A stretch of 25,770 nucleotides of DNA from Nitrospinota bacterium (lineage in GTDB: Bacteria; JADFOP01). Within the stretch, counting starts at the first letter, position 1, and each line of letters starts with the position of its first letter. Where the stretch lies: assembly GCA_022562795.1 (NCBI GenBank), contig JADFOP010000033.1, forward strand, positions 1 to 25,770, given 5' to 3'. A program made the position numbers and the translations under genes. Of this stretch, positions 24,191 to 25,770 are shown in pieces. The notes beneath the pieces are model-generated. The model was given only the letters and a program-made list of their open reading frames with translations. It was not told the origin of the DNA and ran no database searches.

Positions 24191-24210
24191 AGGTCCGCCT
24201 GAGGCGGACT
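24191..24210. repeat. Palindromic repeat GTCCGCC-TGA-GGCGGAC
   Basis: A perfect 7-bp stem with a 3-nt loop, overlapping two tandem copies of TCCGCCTGAG (24183 and 24194). A variant of the same palindrome lies at 24586-24600. These belong to the noncoding repeat island 24180-24603. Confidence 0.6.
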
Positions 24211-24216
24211 TGCCGA

Positions 24217-24339
24217 CCCCCTGTCCGTGGGTATGAAGAGTGAGTTGCATTCCTAAAGGCCGGACACCCACAAGGGGCGTCCCTACATGGTTTTGTGCCC
24301 CTGTAGGGACAGGGTTTACCCCTGTCCGTGGGTATGAAG
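24217..24339. repeat. Direct repeats of 21 nt flanking a composite inverted repeat
   Basis: Identical 21-nt copies occur at 24218-24238 and 24319-24339 (core CTGTCCGTGGGTATGAAG). Between them GTCCCTACA (24279-24287) pairs with TGTAGGGAC (24302-24310), and GACAGGG (24308-24314) pairs with CCCTGTC (24320-24326). The layout resembles short REP- or MITE-like intergenic repeats. No coding sequence is supported between the tRNA (24077) and the beta-helix gene (24611). Confidence 0.6.
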
Positions 24340-24383
24340 GGCGGGTCGTGTGTACGGAGAGGGTTTATATATGGGTAGTCGGG

Positions 24384-24405
24384 CGACCAAAGGTCGCTTG
24401 CGACC
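24384..24405. repeat. 22-nt alternating inverted repeat, copy 1
   Basis: The unit has the form CGACC-AAA-GGTCG-C-TTG-CGACC, so the middle GGTCG can pair with either flanking CGACC. It is flanked by GTCGGG and CCCGAC arms. An identical 22-nt copy lies at 24539-24560. Confidence 0.65.
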
Positions 24406-24538
24406 TCCTGACCCCGACACCTTATTTGCGCATAAAAATACCCGCCGCCTGGCAGCCTGAGGAGGAAGAAGGGTTTTCACCCAACCATCAAGGCCGCCCG
24501 GCAGCGGGCAGAACAGCTTAGCTGTAAGGGGACAGGGT

Positions 24539-24560
24539 CGACCAAAGGTCGCTTGCGACC
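24539..24560. repeat. 22-nt alternating inverted repeat, copy 2
   Basis: This is identical to the copy at 24384-24405, but its flanks are GACAGGGT (24531-24538) and CCCTGTC (24562-24568), giving a larger inverted-repeat element. The CCCTGTCC flank is also shared with the 21-nt direct repeats nearby. Confidence 0.65.
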
Positions 24561-24582
24561 CCCTGTCCGAGCGAACATCCAT

Positions 24583-24603
24583 AAATCCGCCTCGGGCGGA
24601 CTA
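24583..24603 (-). terminator. Terminator-like hairpin after the beta-helix gene
   Basis: On the minus strand TCCGCC-CGA-GGCGGA (24600-24586), extended by A-T and G-T pairs, begins about 10 nt after the TAG stop and is followed by TTTATGG. Position and shape suit a weak intrinsic terminator. The same palindrome recurs at 24191-24210 without a gene, so it may instead be a mobile repeat reused as a terminator. Confidence 0.45.
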
Positions 24604-24610
24604 AATAATC

Positions 24611-25770
24611 CTACTCATCCCCCGTGCCGGGGGTGCAGACGGCGAATCCGCCGGTGACAAAGGTGTTGCCGAAGCCGTCATCCGCGCTGTCGGCGAGGAC
24701 CGCGGCCGCCCCGAATCCACCGTCGCAATCGTCGCCCCTGCCTGCAAGGTCGGTCCGGTTGCCCCTCATCGTGTTGTTCTTGATAACCGTATCAGCCTTG
24801 CCGTCGTTCTCGATACCCGTCCCTCGGTTGTTTCTCACGATGTTGCCGTCGATGACGTTGTCGTCGGAGTCTCCGTCGATGTCTATCCCATCCCCGAAGT
24901 TTTTCCTGATGGTGTTCTTAATTATTGTATTCGAGTCGGAGTCGCTGTCGCTTATCTTAAAGCCGTCCTCGGCGTTCCCTATGCTCCGGTTGTTTTTGAA
25001 GGTGTTGGAATCGCTGTCAGCAAAGACCCTGAAGCCTTCCTCGCCGTTGTCTCTGGCGAGGTTGTTCTCAAAGAGAGTCTTATCGGTGTCATCTATTTGG
25101 AAGCCCTCATCATTGTTCCCGATGGCCTTGTTGCCTGAGATGGTGGTCTTTTCGAAGTCACTGAGCTCAAAGCCCTCATCGTCGGCGTTCCGGATGGCGC
25201 GGTTGCCTATAATCGGGCCGGTGCAGTTAGTATCAGGATCATCAGGGTCATCATCGCAGTCGAGGTCGAACCCTTCGCTCTGGTTTTCAATCGCCCGGTT
25301 GTTCACAAACTCGTTGCGGTCGCCGCAGCTAAAGAAACCCCCGTCCTCGTTCCCGATGGCGAGGTTCCTTTCAAACTTGTTGGCGTTGCCGCAGTCGAGG
25401 TCGAACCCCTCACTAGCATTGTTCAGCGCGACATTCCTCAAGAAGGTGCTGTCATCGGAGGAGGACATATCAAAGCCGTCACTATCATTGCCCCGGGCGA
25501 GATTATTCACAACGAGACTCTTATCAAGGTCACTCAAGTCGAAGCCGTCACTTTCATTGGTCTCGGCCCTGTTGCCCCTGATGGTGTGGAACTCGCCATC
25601 GATTGAGAACCCATCGGAATTGTTTCGGAACGCTCTGTTGTTCAGAATTTTGATCCCATCGGCACCAGAAAACACATCGAACCCATCGCTACTGTTGGCG
25701 ATGGCGCGGTTGCCCATGATGGTGCCGTCGTCGGCGTCCTGAATTTGGAAGCCATCGGACCCGTTGTTGA
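24611..25770 (-). CDS. Right-handed parallel beta-helix repeat protein, 5' end beyond the window
   Basis: About 385 residues are visible and the frame remains open at the right window edge, with the repeat continuing through it; the true start is outside. The protein consists of about 13-14 tandem coils of 22-25 residues with the core pattern (S/D)(D/E)GF(D/x)(L/I)..., then NxF/I..NxAxxN. This is the PbH1/NosD-type parallel beta-helix pattern. One coil carries an Asp-rich insertion of about 10 residues (DDDPDDPDTN). The final 45 residues break the pattern and contain DCDGGFG and VCTPGTG, perhaps a cap. Several Cys (DCG, CGDRN, DCDD) suggest an extracytoplasmic, disulphide-bearing protein, and the Asp/Asn richness suggests an acidic or calcium-binding surface; both are inferences. 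No catalytic motif is recognised. The A/T content is clearly higher than in the dcw genes. Confidence 0.8.
   Translation of the reverse strand, partial: NNGSDGFQIQDADDGTIMGNRAIANSSDGFDVFSGADGIKILNNRAFRNNSDGFSIDGEFHTIRGNRAETNESDGFDLSDLDKSLVVNNLARGNDSDGFDMSSSDDSTFLRNVALNNASEGFDLDCGNANKFERNLAIGNEDGGFFSCGDRNEFVNNRAIENQSEGFDLDCDDDPDDPDTNCTGPIIGNRAIRNADDEGFELSDFEKTTISGNKAIGNNDEGFQIDDTDKTLFENNLARDNGEEGFRVFADSDSNTFKNNRSIGNAEDGFKISDSDSDSNTIIKNTIRKNFGDGIDIDGDSDDNVIDGNIVRNNRGTGIENDGKADTVIKNNTMRGNRTDLAGRGDDCDGGFGAAAVLADSADDGFGNTFVTGGFAVCTPGTGDE

Noticed and set aside
24079-24610. Insertion sequence or transposase remnant in the repeat island
   Set aside because: No transposase-like coding sequence is visible on either strand; only short repeats are present.
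24624-25742. 372-codon plus-strand open frame opposite the beta-helix gene
   Set aside because: Its Ser/Pro/Leu periodicity is the complement of the 69-nt beta-helix repeats, and the minus strand gives a recognisable fold.

Overview
This GC-rich window is dominated by a nearly complete dcw (division and cell wall) cluster on the minus strand, from the mraZ promoter near 22016 down to about 1319. The order is mraZ, a small unknown gene, rsmH, a DUF3047 gene, ftsL, ftsI, murE, murF, mraY, murD, ftsW, murG, murC, murB, ftsQ, ftsA, ftsZ, a radical SAM gene and pgeF. MurE carries the DNPR motif of meso-diaminopimelate-adding enzymes. FtsQ, FtsA, FtsL and an FtsI without PASTA domains are present. 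Together these suggest a diderm bacterium with mDAP peptidoglycan. The order resembles that of Deltaproteobacteria/Desulfobacterota and neighbouring uncultured lineages (Nitrospinota or Tectomicrobia-like), but no marker here settles the phylum.

Layout, left to right. (1) 2-595: the 3' part of a plus-strand MMPL/RND-type transporter gene that stops far short of a normal C-terminus, followed by a strong hairpin terminator. (2) 680-1322: tpx (thiol peroxidase) on the minus strand, with its own promoter overlapping the pgeF stop codon. (3) 1319-21895: the dcw cluster, almost without gaps; many start and stop codons overlap (ATGA, GTGA, TGATG), so translational coupling is likely. (4) 21895-22016: a textbook sigma-70 promoter (TTGACA, 17-nt spacer, TATAGT) followed by a seven-unit TGGG repeat array that looks like an expanded MraZ operator and also supplies the mraZ ribosome-binding site. 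(5) 22017-22260: a noncoding region with a palindrome and short repeats. (6) 22262-24077: rnpB (RNase P RNA), an RNase HI-family gene, a C4 zinc-ribbon coiled-coil gene and a CAU-anticodon tRNA, all minus strand. (7) 24079-24610: a noncoding island of short inverted and direct repeats. (8) 24611-25770: the 3' part of a gene for a secreted-looking right-handed beta-helix protein made of about 23-residue repeats.

The cluster works as a unit. MurB to MurF, with MraY and MurG, build lipid II. FtsW and FtsI polymerise and crosslink septal peptidoglycan. FtsQ/FtsL regulate the divisome and FtsA/FtsZ form the cytoskeletal ring. MraZ and RsmH head the operon, with MraZ probably controlling it through the repeat array. 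PgeF at the distal end fits as a proofreader of peptidoglycan precursors.

The least conventional points are the expanded MraZ box, two uncharacterised genes inside the cluster (a DHp-like helical protein lacking the phospho-acceptor His, and a DUF3047 exported protein), a Gly-to-Cys change in the FtsZ GTP-binding signature, and the beta-helix gene beside a repeat island. No clearly new defence or mobile system was found.
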